A DNA stretch of 64,000 nucleotides from Paenibacillus rhizosphaerae (GTDB taxonomy: Bacteria > Bacillota > Bacilli > Paenibacillales > Paenibacillaceae), in the NCBI RefSeq assembly GCF_014192015.1, contig NZ_JACHXJ010000006.1, forward strand, positions 62,001-126,000, written 5' to 3'. The notes under the pieces are model-generated. The model was not told where the DNA came from, ran no database searches, and saw only the letters and a list, made by a program, of their open reading frames with translations. The position numbers and the translations under genes were made by a program. Shown here in pieces: positions 16,361 through 25,853 of this stretch; within the stretch, counting starts at the first letter, position 1; each line of letters begins with the position of its first letter.

Positions 16361-17123
16361 TGTGCTGCTGACGGAAATCATGAAGCTAAAAAACACCAAA
16401 ATGCACTGGCTGATTCTGCTTGGCGCCATCCCGGCAAACCTTGTTACGTTGTATGCGTTTCTGCCGAGAGTCACTCCTGAAGGCACTCGTGCAGGAATCG
16501 ATCTTCAGGATATGTTTTATCGGCAGGGAATGGTGATCACCATCTTGGGGCCGTTCATGTTCGCACTAATGACAGGCTATATCATCTCGCGCGAATATCA
16601 GGAACGCACGATCAATCAGCTGTTCTCCTATCCCGTCTCTCGAACAAAAATTCTTTTTGCGAAGCTGGGGGCCGTCGTGGTGCTGATCTTCACAACCTCG
16701 CTCCTCTCATGCATTATGGTAACCGCGACCGGCGTAATCATGTCTTTTACGAAACCGGTCGAAATGGAGGTTCTCTGGTCAGGCATCCGAATGAATATGC
16801 TGGCAGGCCTCCTGGCGCTCGGTACGATTCCTGTATCAGCAGCGTTAAGCATGATCGGCACAAGCGTGATTCCTTCGACGGTTCTGGGTGCATTTGCCAC
16901 CATCGTAACCCTCATCGGAGAAATGGGACATGGCATGAGGAACATCCTGTTTCCATGGGCGATGCCGTATTGGCCGGTACGGGAGCTGGCCCAAGGACTG
17001 GCGGAAAGCGGCCCGAATCCTTATGCAGTGCCTGGTATGACCATACTTGCGGTTACTTTTATGGTATCGCTCGTATTTTGCATCGTTTATTACGAGAAAG
17101 CGGAAATTCACAGCGGTTCGTAG
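16353..17123 (+). CDS. ABC transporter permease, ABC-2 type (BcrB-like)
   Basis: A 256-residue integral membrane protein with about six helices: WLILLGAIPANLVTLYAF, MVITILGPFMFALMTGYII, VVVLIFTTSLLSCIMVTAT, MLAGLLALGTIPVSAALSM, TVLGAFATIVTLIG and MTILAVTFMVSLVFCIVYY. The cytoplasmic motif YIISREYQERTINQLFSYPVSR is the coupling segment common to ABC-2 permeases such as BcrB and MutE/G. It starts with TTG at 16353, overlapping the ATPase gene by eight bases with a GGGGGCG ribosome site, so the pair is coupled and forms one exporter. A bidirectional terminator follows. Confidence 0.88.
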   Translation: MLNVLLTEIMKLKNTKMHWLILLGAIPANLVTLYAFLPRVTPEGTRAGIDLQDMFYRQGMVITILGPFMFALMTGYIISREYQERTINQLFSYPVSRTKILFAKLGAVVVLIFTTSLLSCIMVTATGVIMSFTKPVEMEVLWSGIRMNMLAGLLALGTIPVSAALSMIGTSVIPSTVLGAFATIVTLIGEMGHGMRNILFPWAMPYWPVRELAQGLAESGPNPYAVPGMTILAVTFMVSLVFCIVYYEKAEIHSGS

Positions 17124-17164
17124 TGCAGCGCCTTTCCCAGCCCATTACTTTTCCCCCATATAGG

Positions 17165-17207
17165 AAAAAAGACGCCTCCAAAGCCAATCCGGCCTGAAGG
17201 CGTCTTT
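17165..17207. terminator. Bidirectional terminator between ABC permease and alpha-galactosidase
   Basis: AAAAAAGACGCCT and AGGCGTCTTT arms with a 19-base internal part containing GCCAATCCGGC. It serves the + strand permease and the - strand galactosidase. Confidence 0.85.
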
Positions 17208-17332
17208 CCGTTCACTCTTTTCATTCCGCTCGCCCGGTTGACAGCCGCCTGGCAGTCTACAACCGGCCAGCAAGCTCCATCAGCAAGATAGTCCGCAACC
17301 TGCCGCCAGTTACTCCGAACCCTGATCCCAGC

Positions 17333-19459
17333 TTACTCCACCGCCGTTACCCGGTACAGCAGGCTGTCAAAATCGCCCCGCAGCGGCAGCTCGACCCCGA
17401 CGTTCATCAGCGCGCGGCCGCTCCAGCTGCCGGGCAGCCCCTCGATGGCGTACGCCCGGTCCGCCTGCAGCCCCTGCAGGCGCAGCCGCGGCAGCGGTTC
17501 GCCGAGGCGCTGCGAATGCAGGAAGGCGAACACGACGCTGTCCGTGCCGGCTTCATCGACGTACTGCACGGCGGTGACGCCCTTGTGTTGAAGATCGGCC
17601 AGGCGGTACTGGCTGCCGAACTGCACTAGCGGGCGGATCGCCTTGTACTGGCGGATGAAATCGCCGGACTGCTCGATCAGCTCGTCGCTCCACTCGTTCA
17701 GATTGGAGCCGATGCCGAGCGTGCCCATCATCGCGCTGTGGAACCGGTACTTCAGGGACACGTTCCGCTTGTTCATGCCCGTCGGCGACTCCGTCACCCA
17801 GCAGGTCATCATCCGCGGCGCATACGTGTACGAGAAGCCCTCCTGGATGCTTAAGCGGTCAAACGCGTCGGTATTGTCGCTCGGCCAGGACTGGTCGGCA
17901 TACCGAAAAATGCCGAGATCGATCCGTGCGCCGCCGCCCGCGCATGTCTCGAATTCCACCTGCGGGAACCGTCGCCGCAGCTCGGCCCAAATCTCGTACA
18001 GGCTCTGGACGTGGCGGATCCACAGCTCCTTCTGCCGGTGCAGCGGATGGTCCTTCATGCCCGGCTCGGTAACCGTACGGTTCATGTCCCATTTAATGAA
18101 CTTGATGCGGTGGTTCTGCAGCAGCTCGGTCATGAACTGAAGGATATACGCCTTGACCTCCGGCTTCGAAATGTTCAGCAGCAGCTGGTTGCGCAGCTCC
18201 GTCCGCGGCCGCGTCTCAAAATGGTACACCCAATCCGGGTGCGCCCGGTACAAGTCGCTGTCCGGATTGACCGCTTCCGGCTCGACCCAGATGCCGAACT
18301 CCATGCCGAGATCGTGAACCTTGCCGATCAGCTCGCCCAAACCGTTCGGAAACTTCTCCTTATTCACGTACCAGTCGCCAAGCCCGGCCCGGTCATGGTT
18401 CCGCTGGCCGAACCAGCCGTCGTCGACGACGAACAGCTCGACGCCCATCCGCGCCGCCCGCTCGGCCAGGGCCATCTGGTCCGCGGCGTTCACGTTGAAA
18501 TACGTCGCCTCCCAGGAGTTGTACAGCACCTTGCGCGGCTCACGGCCAGGCAGCACGTACGCGTACTGGTACTGATGCAGATTCCGGCTCATGCCGCCGA
18601 AGCCGCCGGCCGTGTACCCGCCGACAAACCAAGGCGCGTCGAATGACTCGCCGGCGCCCAGCACCCACTCGCTGTCAAAATCGTTGATCCCGCCGGTCAC
18701 CCGGACATGATTGAACACCGTTTTCTCCGCGGTAATCTTCCAGTTGCCGCTCCAGGCGAGCGCCCCGAACCAGACGCGGCCGTCCGTTTCCGTGGCCAAG
18801 CCTTCGTCGACGGCAAACCACGGGTTGGCATGGCTGTCGGTAAAGCCTCTGCGCGACTCCAGCACCTTTTTCCCCTCACTCAGCACGTTGCGGCGAAGCT
18901 GAAATTCGCCCGACCATTTGCCTGTCACATGCGTCAGCCGGTAATCCCGCAGATCCGGCAGGCTCCACGCTGCCGATTGGACACTCTCAAGGACGATGTC
19001 GTCCCCGCCGGTATTGACGATGCGCGCGGAACGCTCAATCAGGTCATATTCCGGGATGACCCGGTACAGCAGATGGGCCTCCAGCGGGTAGACCCGGTCC
19101 TTCAGCACAATGACCAGCGTCTGCCGGCCGTCCTCCTCGCGGATTTCATGGCGCACATAGCCGGCCGAAAGATCCCGGACGCCGTCCGGCATGCGCACCT
19201 TCAAGGAAGGCTCGTTATAGTTGACCCCGCCCCAGAAGCTGTACTCCTCGGCCTCCATATCCACTTCGGCGTCAAAGGAGCTGTGCGACTGCCCTCGCAG
19301 CAGCGGCGCACAGTCTTCGATCGTGACAGGCTCGCCCCAATACAGATGCTGCAGCCGGTCCCGTTCATTGATCCCGAACACGTAGGAGCTGCGCTGTGTA
19401 TGAATCGCAAAGATCCGTTGTTTTTCTTCAAACTCAAACTGAATGTCTACATTTCCCAT
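17333..19459 (-). CDS. Alpha-galactosidase, GH36
   Basis: A 708-residue cytoplasmic enzyme without signal peptide that removes terminal alpha-1,6-galactose from melibiose or raffinose-type sugars. It has the GH36 layout: N-terminal beta-supersandwich, then the TIM barrel with LYNSWEATYFNV, ELFVVDDGWFG, FGIWVEPEAVNPDSDLY, the nucleophile in FIKWDMNR (Asp near 458) and the acid/base in WPSDNTDAFDR (Asp near 526), then a C-terminal beta domain. FETCAGGGARID carries the conserved Cys-Gly-Gly loop. The start follows AAAGGATGA. It is downstream of a sugar-binding protein, sensor kinase and response regulator on the same strand, forming one alpha-galactoside utilisation cluster. Confidence 0.93.
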   Translation of the reverse strand: MGNVDIQFEFEEKQRIFAIHTQRSSYVFGINERDRLQHLYWGEPVTIEDCAPLLRGQSHSSFDAEVDMEAEEYSFWGGVNYNEPSLKVRMPDGVRDLSAGYVRHEIREEDGRQTLVIVLKDRVYPLEAHLLYRVIPEYDLIERSARIVNTGGDDIVLESVQSAAWSLPDLRDYRLTHVTGKWSGEFQLRRNVLSEGKKVLESRRGFTDSHANPWFAVDEGLATETDGRVWFGALAWSGNWKITAEKTVFNHVRVTGGINDFDSEWVLGAGESFDAPWFVGGYTAGGFGGMSRNLHQYQYAYVLPGREPRKVLYNSWEATYFNVNAADQMALAERAARMGVELFVVDDGWFGQRNHDRAGLGDWYVNKEKFPNGLGELIGKVHDLGMEFGIWVEPEAVNPDSDLYRAHPDWVYHFETRPRTELRNQLLLNISKPEVKAYILQFMTELLQNHRIKFIKWDMNRTVTEPGMKDHPLHRQKELWIRHVQSLYEIWAELRRRFPQVEFETCAGGGARIDLGIFRYADQSWPSDNTDAFDRLSIQEGFSYTYAPRMMTCWVTESPTGMNKRNVSLKYRFHSAMMGTLGIGSNLNEWSDELIEQSGDFIRQYKAIRPLVQFGSQYRLADLQHKGVTAVQYVDEAGTDSVVFAFLHSQRLGEPLPRLRLQGLQADRAYAIEGLPGSWSGRALMNVGVELPLRGDFDSLLYRVTAVE

Positions 19460-19540
19460 CGTCCCTCATCCTTTACCGTTTGAAAATGAATCGTTCCCGC
19501 TAACTTCGGACACGCAAGCTATCACGGCCCGCGTCCCGGC

Positions 19541-19580
19541 AAAAAAGGGAGGCCAAAGACAAAGGCCGTCTTCTCCTCCC
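19541..19580 (-). terminator. Terminator or attenuator between binding protein and alpha-galactosidase
   Basis: On the minus strand GGGAGGAGAAGAC, loop, GTCTTTGGCCTCCC, then TTTTTT. It lies just after the binding-protein stop and would lower galactosidase transcription from the upstream promoter. Confidence 0.7.
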
Positions 19581-19589
19581 CCGCTTGCG

Positions 19590-21215
19590 TTATTTAGACT
19601 CCGTCCACAGCTGCTGGCGCTTCTTATAATTCTCGGTGTAGATTTTCTCCAGTTTGGAGAGGCCAGCCGCCTCGACTTCCTTCATCATTTGGTTGTACTG
19701 CTCGGTAACCTGCTCTTCGGTCGGAGCGAGGGCCATCTTCAGGAAATACTTGTTGATCGTATCGTTGACCTTCGTATCCATGATCGCTTCCGGCGTACCT
19801 CCCGCAGGTCCCAGGTTGTCGTACGGCGCCGTGTCGAACGAGGTATCGGCCAGGTTTTTGATCGCCAGGTCGGTCACCGGATCGGACTGGAAGCGGCCGA
19901 TCAGATCGTAAGGCGTGCCGTCGGAGCCCGGTCCGTTCTTAATCATCCACGTCCATTTGCGGATGCCCAACGTCCGGGAAGCCTCATCCCAGTTTTTCTT
20001 GAACGCATCAAGCACTTCCGGACGCGGCACATGCTTGCCGTCTTTCATGTCCCAATCCTTGCCTTCTACACCCCACATCAGGAGATACTGACCTTCCTCG
20101 CTGGCCAGGAAGTCCAGCAGCTTCATCGTGCGCTCCGGATCCTTGTTCGAGCGGGTGATAGCTACGCCGTCCCAGCCCAGGGAGCTCTTCGGACCATACG
20201 TCGTCTGGTCGGCGCTCACGCCCGGAGCCAGCACTTTATATTGATAGAACTGATGCTCGTCGGCTTTGGCCGGATCGGACGCTTCCGATTTCAGCAGCGA
20301 GTTGGCGTTGCCCACGTTCCACAGCGCTTCCGCCGTGGCAAACACGTTGCCGCCCGCCAGCTTTTGCTCGAACTGCTTCGTCTTCATCGTCGCCCATTCC
20401 TTGTCGAGCAGCCCTTTGCGGTACAAGGAGTTCAGGAATTTCACCATCTCCAGGTAACGGGGATCACGGATGTCCTTCTTCAGCTCGCCGTTCGTTTCAT
20501 AATATGGCATCATGCCGAACATCCCTTTGAAGGTGCCGGTTACGCTGCCGATATTTTCGCCGTTCAGCGTCATCGGGATGGATTCCTTGCCGTCGATCGT
20601 CGGATATTTCTCCTTGAACTTCACCAGGAGGTTCTCGAACTCTTCCGCCGTAAACGGCTCGCCATTGTTCACTTTATCCCCGACGCCGAGCTCCTTCATG
20701 ATGTCCATACGCATCATAAACCCGAAGACCGGGTACTTCTCCAGGCCGTACCAGTTGGCGAAATAATAGTTTTTTCCGTCGTCGTTTTTCGTTTTGGCCA
20801 GGGTGTCGCCGTACATTTCCTTAATGTGCGGACCATACTTATCCATTAGATCGTTCAGCGGAATAATCGCGCCCGATGAAATATACTTGTTCATGATGTC
20901 ACTGCCGCGGTCCAGCATGACGACATCCGGCAGGTCGCCGCTCGCCAGCATCAGGTTCAGCTTCTCCACCGGGTTGCCGGTCGGCTGCTGGATTTCGACC
21001 GTAACGCCGGTCTTTTCCGTAATCGCCTTGGCCACCGGGTTGTTGAACGCATCCCCCGTATTTTTATCGAACCACGTCAGCGTGATCGGCGCATTGCTGT
21101 CCGCGGCCGCGCCCTTGTCATCGCTGGATGCCGCTTTCTCGCCGCCTCCGCCGCCGCAGCCGGTAAGCGCTGTCATGACGAGGGCTGCCGCGAGAATCCC
21201 TTTGATCGTTTTCAT
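19590..21215 (-). CDS. Extracellular sugar-binding lipoprotein (family 1, LplA-like)
   Basis: A 541-residue solute-binding protein. The signal peptide ends in a lipobox LTGC (Cys19) followed by a Gly-rich spacer, so it is lipid-anchored outside. The mature protein has the ITLTWFDKNTGDAFNN start and VVMLDRG hinge found in the large LplA/YtcQ group that binds oligosaccharides in Paenibacillus. Its permeases are the divergent pair at 24861-26747, and the galactosidase lies downstream, so the ligand is probably an alpha-galactoside. The start has AAAGGGG eight bases upstream. No ATPase gene accompanies the system; a general MsmX-type ATPase is expected. Confidence 0.9.
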   Translation of the reverse strand: MKTIKGILAAALVMTALTGCGGGGGEKAASSDDKGAAADSNAPITLTWFDKNTGDAFNNPVAKAITEKTGVTVEIQQPTGNPVEKLNLMLASGDLPDVVMLDRGSDIMNKYISSGAIIPLNDLMDKYGPHIKEMYGDTLAKTKNDDGKNYYFANWYGLEKYPVFGFMMRMDIMKELGVGDKVNNGEPFTAEEFENLLVKFKEKYPTIDGKESIPMTLNGENIGSVTGTFKGMFGMMPYYETNGELKKDIRDPRYLEMVKFLNSLYRKGLLDKEWATMKTKQFEQKLAGGNVFATAEALWNVGNANSLLKSEASDPAKADEHQFYQYKVLAPGVSADQTTYGPKSSLGWDGVAITRSNKDPERTMKLLDFLASEEGQYLLMWGVEGKDWDMKDGKHVPRPEVLDAFKKNWDEASRTLGIRKWTWMIKNGPGSDGTPYDLIGRFQSDPVTDLAIKNLADTSFDTAPYDNLGPAGGTPEAIMDTKVNDTINKYFLKMALAPTEEQVTEQYNQMMKEVEAAGLSKLEKIYTENYKKRQQLWTESK

Positions 21216-21354
21216 TGCCTGAACCCCTTTCTGAAGTCGTCATATTCTTGTTCCCGAATACATGTCTAATTGTAAAAACGGGGAGTTCAATTAGCTATAA
21301 CGCAATATTACAATTCATAATGGAAAACGTCTTTCATCATTTCAAAGCGGCTTC

Positions 21355-23169
21355 TCATCCCGGTGCTTTTGCGGCAGACAGAGGCGGATCGAGCGGTATC
21401 CGGATTGTGACAGCGGTGCCGATTCCCGGTTTGCTGAACATGGACACCCCGTATTCCCCGCCATAAGTGAGCTTGATGCGGTCATCCACGTTTTTGATCC
21501 CATACCCGGAGGCTCCGGAAGAAGTGTCGCTCTTCTGCAACGCCTGGTCCAGCTGCTCCGCCGTCATCCCGGCGCCGTCATCAATGACCTGCAGCAGCAT
21601 GTCATGCCCGTCCCGCTTCAGCTTGACGTTAATATTAACGCCTGACTCGTCCCACATCGCATGGTTGATGCAGTTCTCGATAAAAGGCTGCAAAATCAGC
21701 TTGATCGTTGTCCGCTGGAACAGCTCCTCATCGAGGTCGTAGTGCATATGCAGCTTGTCCCGGAAGCGGATGTCCTGAATCGCTACATAATTTTTGACGA
21801 GATTGATTTCCTGCTCCACCAGAATGATCCGCTTGCCCTTGTTCAGCGACACCCGGTAATATTTGGCCAAATAGTTGACCATGCGGTAGACCTGCCCCGC
21901 CCCCTCTTTCAAGGCCAGCGAAGAGATCGACGACAGCGTATTGTACAGGAAATGCGGATTGATCTGCGCCTGCAGCGTATTCAGCTCCGATTCCTTCATG
22001 GCGATTTCCTTCATGTACACGTCCTGGATCAGATTCTGGATCGTTGAGGCCATTTTATTGAAGGCAAAGGACAGCTGGCCGATCTCGTCATGTCCCATCG
22101 GTTTGATGGATAGGCGGAAGTCACCCCGTTCTACCTTGCGGATCTGCTGCAGCAGCACTTCGATCCGTTTGGTCAGCACCTTGGTGGTGAAATACAGCAG
22201 CAGAATGGCAATGCTGATCGTGATCGCGGAGAACCAGATAATTTTTCCCGTAGCCTTGTTCGTGTTGGACAGCAGCTCGTCATACGGCACGGTAATGACC
22301 GTACTCCAGCCGTTGCTCAGCTTGTTATAGGTGAAAAAGCGCTCCTGCCCGTTCAGCTTCAAGTCAAAATGGCCCGATTTCCCGCTCAGCTCGTTCTGAA
22401 TGGGATAGAGATCGTACAGCAGGCTGGAAGCCAGGTTCTGATCCCCCGTGCTGATGATCCTTCCGTTTTCGTCAATAATATAGACGCTTTTGTTGTTGTT
22501 TTCCATCTTAATGAGGGAATACAGCTCGTTGTCGCTAATGTCCAGCGTTAAAATACCGTAGGGATGCTGGAGGCTAAAATAGCTCAGCGAACGGGCCAGC
22601 GTAAAATGTGCATCCGGCGCAGTGTAGTCGTCCGTATGGGTATAGACGGTGCTTCCGGCGGCTTTCAGCGCCTTTTCCTTGATGTCCGCCGGCAGCTCCT
22701 CCATATATTTTACGTACTGGCCGTCGGAGTACAGCGTTTTGTTTCCGGTAAAGATCGTGATGTTCTGAATGTTGGAATTCAGCGTCATCAGCGAGGGCAG
22801 CGTGCGGTTGATGTATTGAAAAGCGTCCAAATAATAAAACGCCTGCTCGTAATCCGTCGATAAATAATTGCGCAGCTGGGCATCCATGTACAAAATATTC
22901 GACAGCTGGTTATAGTAATCCAGCCGCTTCTCCACGTTGGTATTGATCTGGGCCAATGTCACATTGAGCGCGGTATACGTCTGCTTCGTAATCGTGCTGC
23001 GCGTCGACGTATACGAATAATAGATCAGGATGGAGAACGGCAGAATAATGACGATCAGAAAGATGAGGAAAAATTTGTGCCGCAGGCGCGGGCGGGCAAG
23101 CCTGCCTGTCCGGATGAACGGAATGCGCACGGCGAGTTTATCCCAGAAGGAGATGTTTTCGGTATTCAT
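21355..23169 (-). CDS. YesM-type sensor histidine kinase
   Basis: A 604-residue membrane kinase of the LytS/YesM class. One N-terminal membrane helix (about 32-50), an extracytoplasmic sensor region of about 240 residues, a second helix (about 297-320), then HAMP (TTKVLTKRIEVLLQQIRKVERGDF). The His_kinase domain has INPHFLYNTLSSISSLAL with the phospho-acceptor His, and the ATPase has LQPFIENCINHAM and IDDGAGM. These kinases pair with YesN-like AraC regulators, and the regulator gene here overlaps the kinase start by 32 bases. It probably senses the oligosaccharide handled by this cluster. Ribosome site AAGGAG nine bases before ATG. Confidence 0.93.
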   Translation of the reverse strand: MNTENISFWDKLAVRIPFIRTGRLARPRLRHKFFLIFLIVIILPFSILIYYSYTSTRSTITKQTYTALNVTLAQINTNVEKRLDYYNQLSNILYMDAQLRNYLSTDYEQAFYYLDAFQYINRTLPSLMTLNSNIQNITIFTGNKTLYSDGQYVKYMEELPADIKEKALKAAGSTVYTHTDDYTAPDAHFTLARSLSYFSLQHPYGILTLDISDNELYSLIKMENNNKSVYIIDENGRIISTGDQNLASSLLYDLYPIQNELSGKSGHFDLKLNGQERFFTYNKLSNGWSTVITVPYDELLSNTNKATGKIIWFSAITISIAILLLYFTTKVLTKRIEVLLQQIRKVERGDFRLSIKPMGHDEIGQLSFAFNKMASTIQNLIQDVYMKEIAMKESELNTLQAQINPHFLYNTLSSISSLALKEGAGQVYRMVNYLAKYYRVSLNKGKRIILVEQEINLVKNYVAIQDIRFRDKLHMHYDLDEELFQRTTIKLILQPFIENCINHAMWDESGVNINVKLKRDGHDMLLQVIDDGAGMTAEQLDQALQKSDTSSGASGYGIKNVDDRIKLTYGGEYGVSMFSKPGIGTAVTIRIPLDPPLSAAKAPG

Positions 23170-24685
23170 TCGGCGTGACTCCTTGGTTTTTCACGAATAA
23201 GGAAATAAAGTAGGACGTGCTCTCGTAACCCACCATCTGGGCGATGTCCTGCACCTTCAGCGATTCGTCAGCCAGGTAGCTCTTGGCCTTGTCGAGGCGG
23301 ATTTGGGTCAGGTAGTCATGAATCGTCATCCCCGTTTTCTCTTTAAAAATGGAGCGCAGGTAGTTCGGCGACAGGTACACCTGGTCCGACAGGCTGTTAA
23401 TCGTAATCGGCTGATGGAAGTTCTGGTCGATCATCGTCCGCACCTGATGCACCAGCTTGGCGTTCTTGTCCGCAAACCGCTGCCGGACCGAATCCGCCGC
23501 CTGCTTGGCGTAGTCCATCACCAGCGCTTCAATCTCGTAAATGGTTTGACATCCGTAGACGGTATGGTACAGCTCCGCACGCTTATGGCTTTCCACAATC
23601 GGCTCGTGAATGTGCTCCAGCAGGTGCTCGATCCAGCCGATGGCCGCACCGCACACTACGTTTTTTATAACCCTCAGCGCCACCAGCTTGGCGATATGTT
23701 CCCCTAAAATCTCACCTGCCCGCTCCAAATCATGCCCGTCGAGCGCCTCCGTCCATTCCTTCTCCGCAAGCGCGGTTACCTCACCACCCTTGGGCTGCTG
23801 AACGTCCTCCGGCCCGATCACTTTTCCCTTTCCCGTGTAAAACAGCTCCGCCAATATGACCCGTGTTTGCCGATACAGCGCCTGAATCCCCGGCAGCGGT
23901 TCCTCCTGCGGCGCCGTGGCGATCGTTACCGTAAAATGCAGCGACTGCCGGATTCGCTCCAGCAGATCGGTCCAGCCATACTCGCCCGGCTTGCTCGCAG
24001 CGCCCATAAAAAGCCCCATCTCGCCTTCCTTGAACTGAACGATGTCGGCGTCCATTCGTTTTTCGGCCAGCCATTCCCCGATCAGCTCGGATACCTGGCT
24101 GCAGCCGTCCTCCACGGAAACGCTTTGCGCTTCGGCGCTGATTCCGTCCAACTGCAGCAGGGCCAGCGCATACTTCTGCTCCTCCGGGTGGCGGGATAGC
24201 CGGCGGAAGCTGGCGGCCAGATTTCCGGTGCGCTCCGCATCGGATTCATGGACCAGCTCCTTCAAAATATGGGAGCGGGTCACGCGGATCGAACGGTTCT
24301 TCATCCGCACTTCCTCGCATTGATGCTTCACTTTTTCGATAACGCTTACAATCTCGCTGAGATCGAGCGGCTTGAGCAAATAACCGACGGCCCCCACATT
24401 CAAGGCCGATTTGACGTAATCAAATTCGTCATGCCCCGTCAGGAACACGATCTGCATCCAGTCGTAACGCTCCCGAATATGCCGCGCCAGATCCAGTCCG
24501 TTCATCAGCGGCATCTGCACGTCGGTCAGCACGATGTCGGGCTGAATCGCCTCGATCTTCTCCATGGCATCCCGCCCATTGACGGCCGTGCCCGCAACAT
24601 AGAGCCCCATCTCTTCCCAGCGAATATAGTCCCTCATCATCTCAAGCTCCAGCTCTTCGTCATCCACCAGAAAAATGCTGTACAT
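23138..24685 (-). CDS. YesN-type response regulator with AraC DNA-binding domain
   Basis: A 515-residue regulator. The receiver has FLVDDEELELEMM, phospho-acceptor Asp55 in IVLTDVQMP, Thr in FLTGHDEF and Lys in YLLKPLD. A middle domain of about 270 residues follows. The C terminus has the double helix-turn-helix of AraC: ITINSLSDQVYLSPNYLRSIFKEKTGMTIHDYLTQIRLDKAKSYL and VQDIAQMVGYESTSYFISLFVKNQGVTPNEYRK. GGAGGGG precedes the ATG. It sits between the kinase and the divergent permease genes, and most likely activates the permease promoter and the binding-protein gene. Confidence 0.93.
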   Translation of the reverse strand: MYSIFLVDDEELELEMMRDYIRWEEMGLYVAGTAVNGRDAMEKIEAIQPDIVLTDVQMPLMNGLDLARHIRERYDWMQIVFLTGHDEFDYVKSALNVGAVGYLLKPLDLSEIVSVIEKVKHQCEEVRMKNRSIRVTRSHILKELVHESDAERTGNLAASFRRLSRHPEEQKYALALLQLDGISAEAQSVSVEDGCSQVSELIGEWLAEKRMDADIVQFKEGEMGLFMGAASKPGEYGWTDLLERIRQSLHFTVTIATAPQEEPLPGIQALYRQTRVILAELFYTGKGKVIGPEDVQQPKGGEVTALAEKEWTEALDGHDLERAGEILGEHIAKLVALRVIKNVVCGAAIGWIEHLLEHIHEPIVESHKRAELYHTVYGCQTIYEIEALVMDYAKQAADSVRQRFADKNAKLVHQVRTMIDQNFHQPITINSLSDQVYLSPNYLRSIFKEKTGMTIHDYLTQIRLDKAKSYLADESLKVQDIAQMVGYESTSYFISLFVKNQGVTPNEYRKHLLLG

Positions 24686-24860
24686 CGTCTACCCCTCCAG
24701 TCCCTTTTTGCTACATCTATTATAGTGGTTTCCCGTTACTTAACTACGGGTCCTCACAAATGTAAGTCATTTTCAAGCATCTTTCGTTACAATGCCATAT
24801 CGACACTCTTTTTTTGCGGGTTTTATAATTTGAGTTAACTTAAGATGCGAGGTGCCCCCT

Positions 24861-25832
24861 ATGAAAACCGAACTGGCTTTACAGAAAAGATCGGAGTTCC
24901 CGATCCCCCGGCGCAAGCTGTGGGTGACCGTCAAACAACAGAAGTATCTGTTCCTCATGATGCTGCCCGCGATCGTCTGGGCGCTCATCTTCGCTTATAC
25001 GCCCATGGTGGGCCTGTACATGTCTTTTGTCAATTACCAGCCGACACTGGGCGGCTTCTGGCATACGCTGTTTCACAGCGAATTTGTCGGATTCAAGTGG
25101 TTCCAGTACTTTTTCAACAACGGCGACTTTCTCATCGTCATGCGCAACACGCTGGCGTCGACCTTAATTACATTGCTGTTCTCATTTCCGATGCCAATCC
25201 TCATTGCCATCGCCATCAACGAAATCCGCGGCGTTCGCTTCAAAAAGACCGTGCAGACCGCATCGTATCTGCCTTATTTTATTTCCTGGGTTATCGCGGC
25301 CAATATTATCGTGACGCTGCTGTCCTCGGACGGCGCCATCAACGGCATATTGAAGTTCCTGCACATTACGCGTGAGAGCGTTTTATTCCTGCAGCACGGC
25401 TCCTACTTCTGGTGGATCGTCGCCATCGGCAATACGTGGAAGGACATGGGTTACAACTCGATCATGTATCTGGCCGCCATCTCCTCCATTAATCAGGAGC
25501 TGTACGAAGCCGCCAAGGTCGATGGTGCCAGCCGCTTCAAGCAGATCCGCTATATCACGCTGCCGCACCTGAAGCCGACGATCGTCATTTTGCTGATCCT
25601 TGCCCTCGGCGGTATTCTAAATGCCGGCTTTGACCAGCACTTCCTGCTCGGCAACGATTTGACGCGCGACTACTCCGATGTGCTGTCGACCTATTCGTTC
25701 CGATATGGTATTCAGAACGGCATGTTCTCTTATGCTTCCGCCGTCGGTATGTTCAGCTCCGTCGTCGCTTTTATCATCGTCATCATCGTCAACGGCATCG
25801 CCAAGCGGCTCAACGGCCAGTCCTTATTCTAA
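24861..25832 (+). CDS. ABC sugar permease, LplB type
   Basis: A 323-residue permease with six membrane helices, the first at about 32-55 (LFLMMLPAIVWALIFAYTPM). The family start VGLYMSFVNYQP and the cytoplasmic coupling loop INQELYEAAKVDGASRFKQIRYITLPHLKPT (EAA motif) are clear. It imports oligosaccharide together with the next gene and the lipoprotein at 19590-21215. The ATG at 24861 is chosen over a GTG at 24852 because AGGTG lies six bases ahead. The gene is divergent from the response regulator; their 175-base intergenic region should hold the regulated promoter. Confidence 0.92.
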   Translation: MKTELALQKRSEFPIPRRKLWVTVKQQKYLFLMMLPAIVWALIFAYTPMVGLYMSFVNYQPTLGGFWHTLFHSEFVGFKWFQYFFNNGDFLIVMRNTLASTLITLLFSFPMPILIAIAINEIRGVRFKKTVQTASYLPYFISWVIAANIIVTLLSSDGAINGILKFLHITRESVLFLQHGSYFWWIVAIGNTWKDMGYNSIMYLAAISSINQELYEAAKVDGASRFKQIRYITLPHLKPTIVILLILALGGILNAGFDQHFLLGNDLTRDYSDVLSTYSFRYGIQNGMFSYASAVGMFSSVVAFIIVIIVNGIAKRLNGQSLF

Positions 25833-25853
25833 TCGACCCGGGAGGTTTACGAT

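Noticed and set aside
19443..20849. 468-codon + frame opposite the sugar-binding protein
   Set aside because: Shadow; the minus frame has a lipobox and family motifs.
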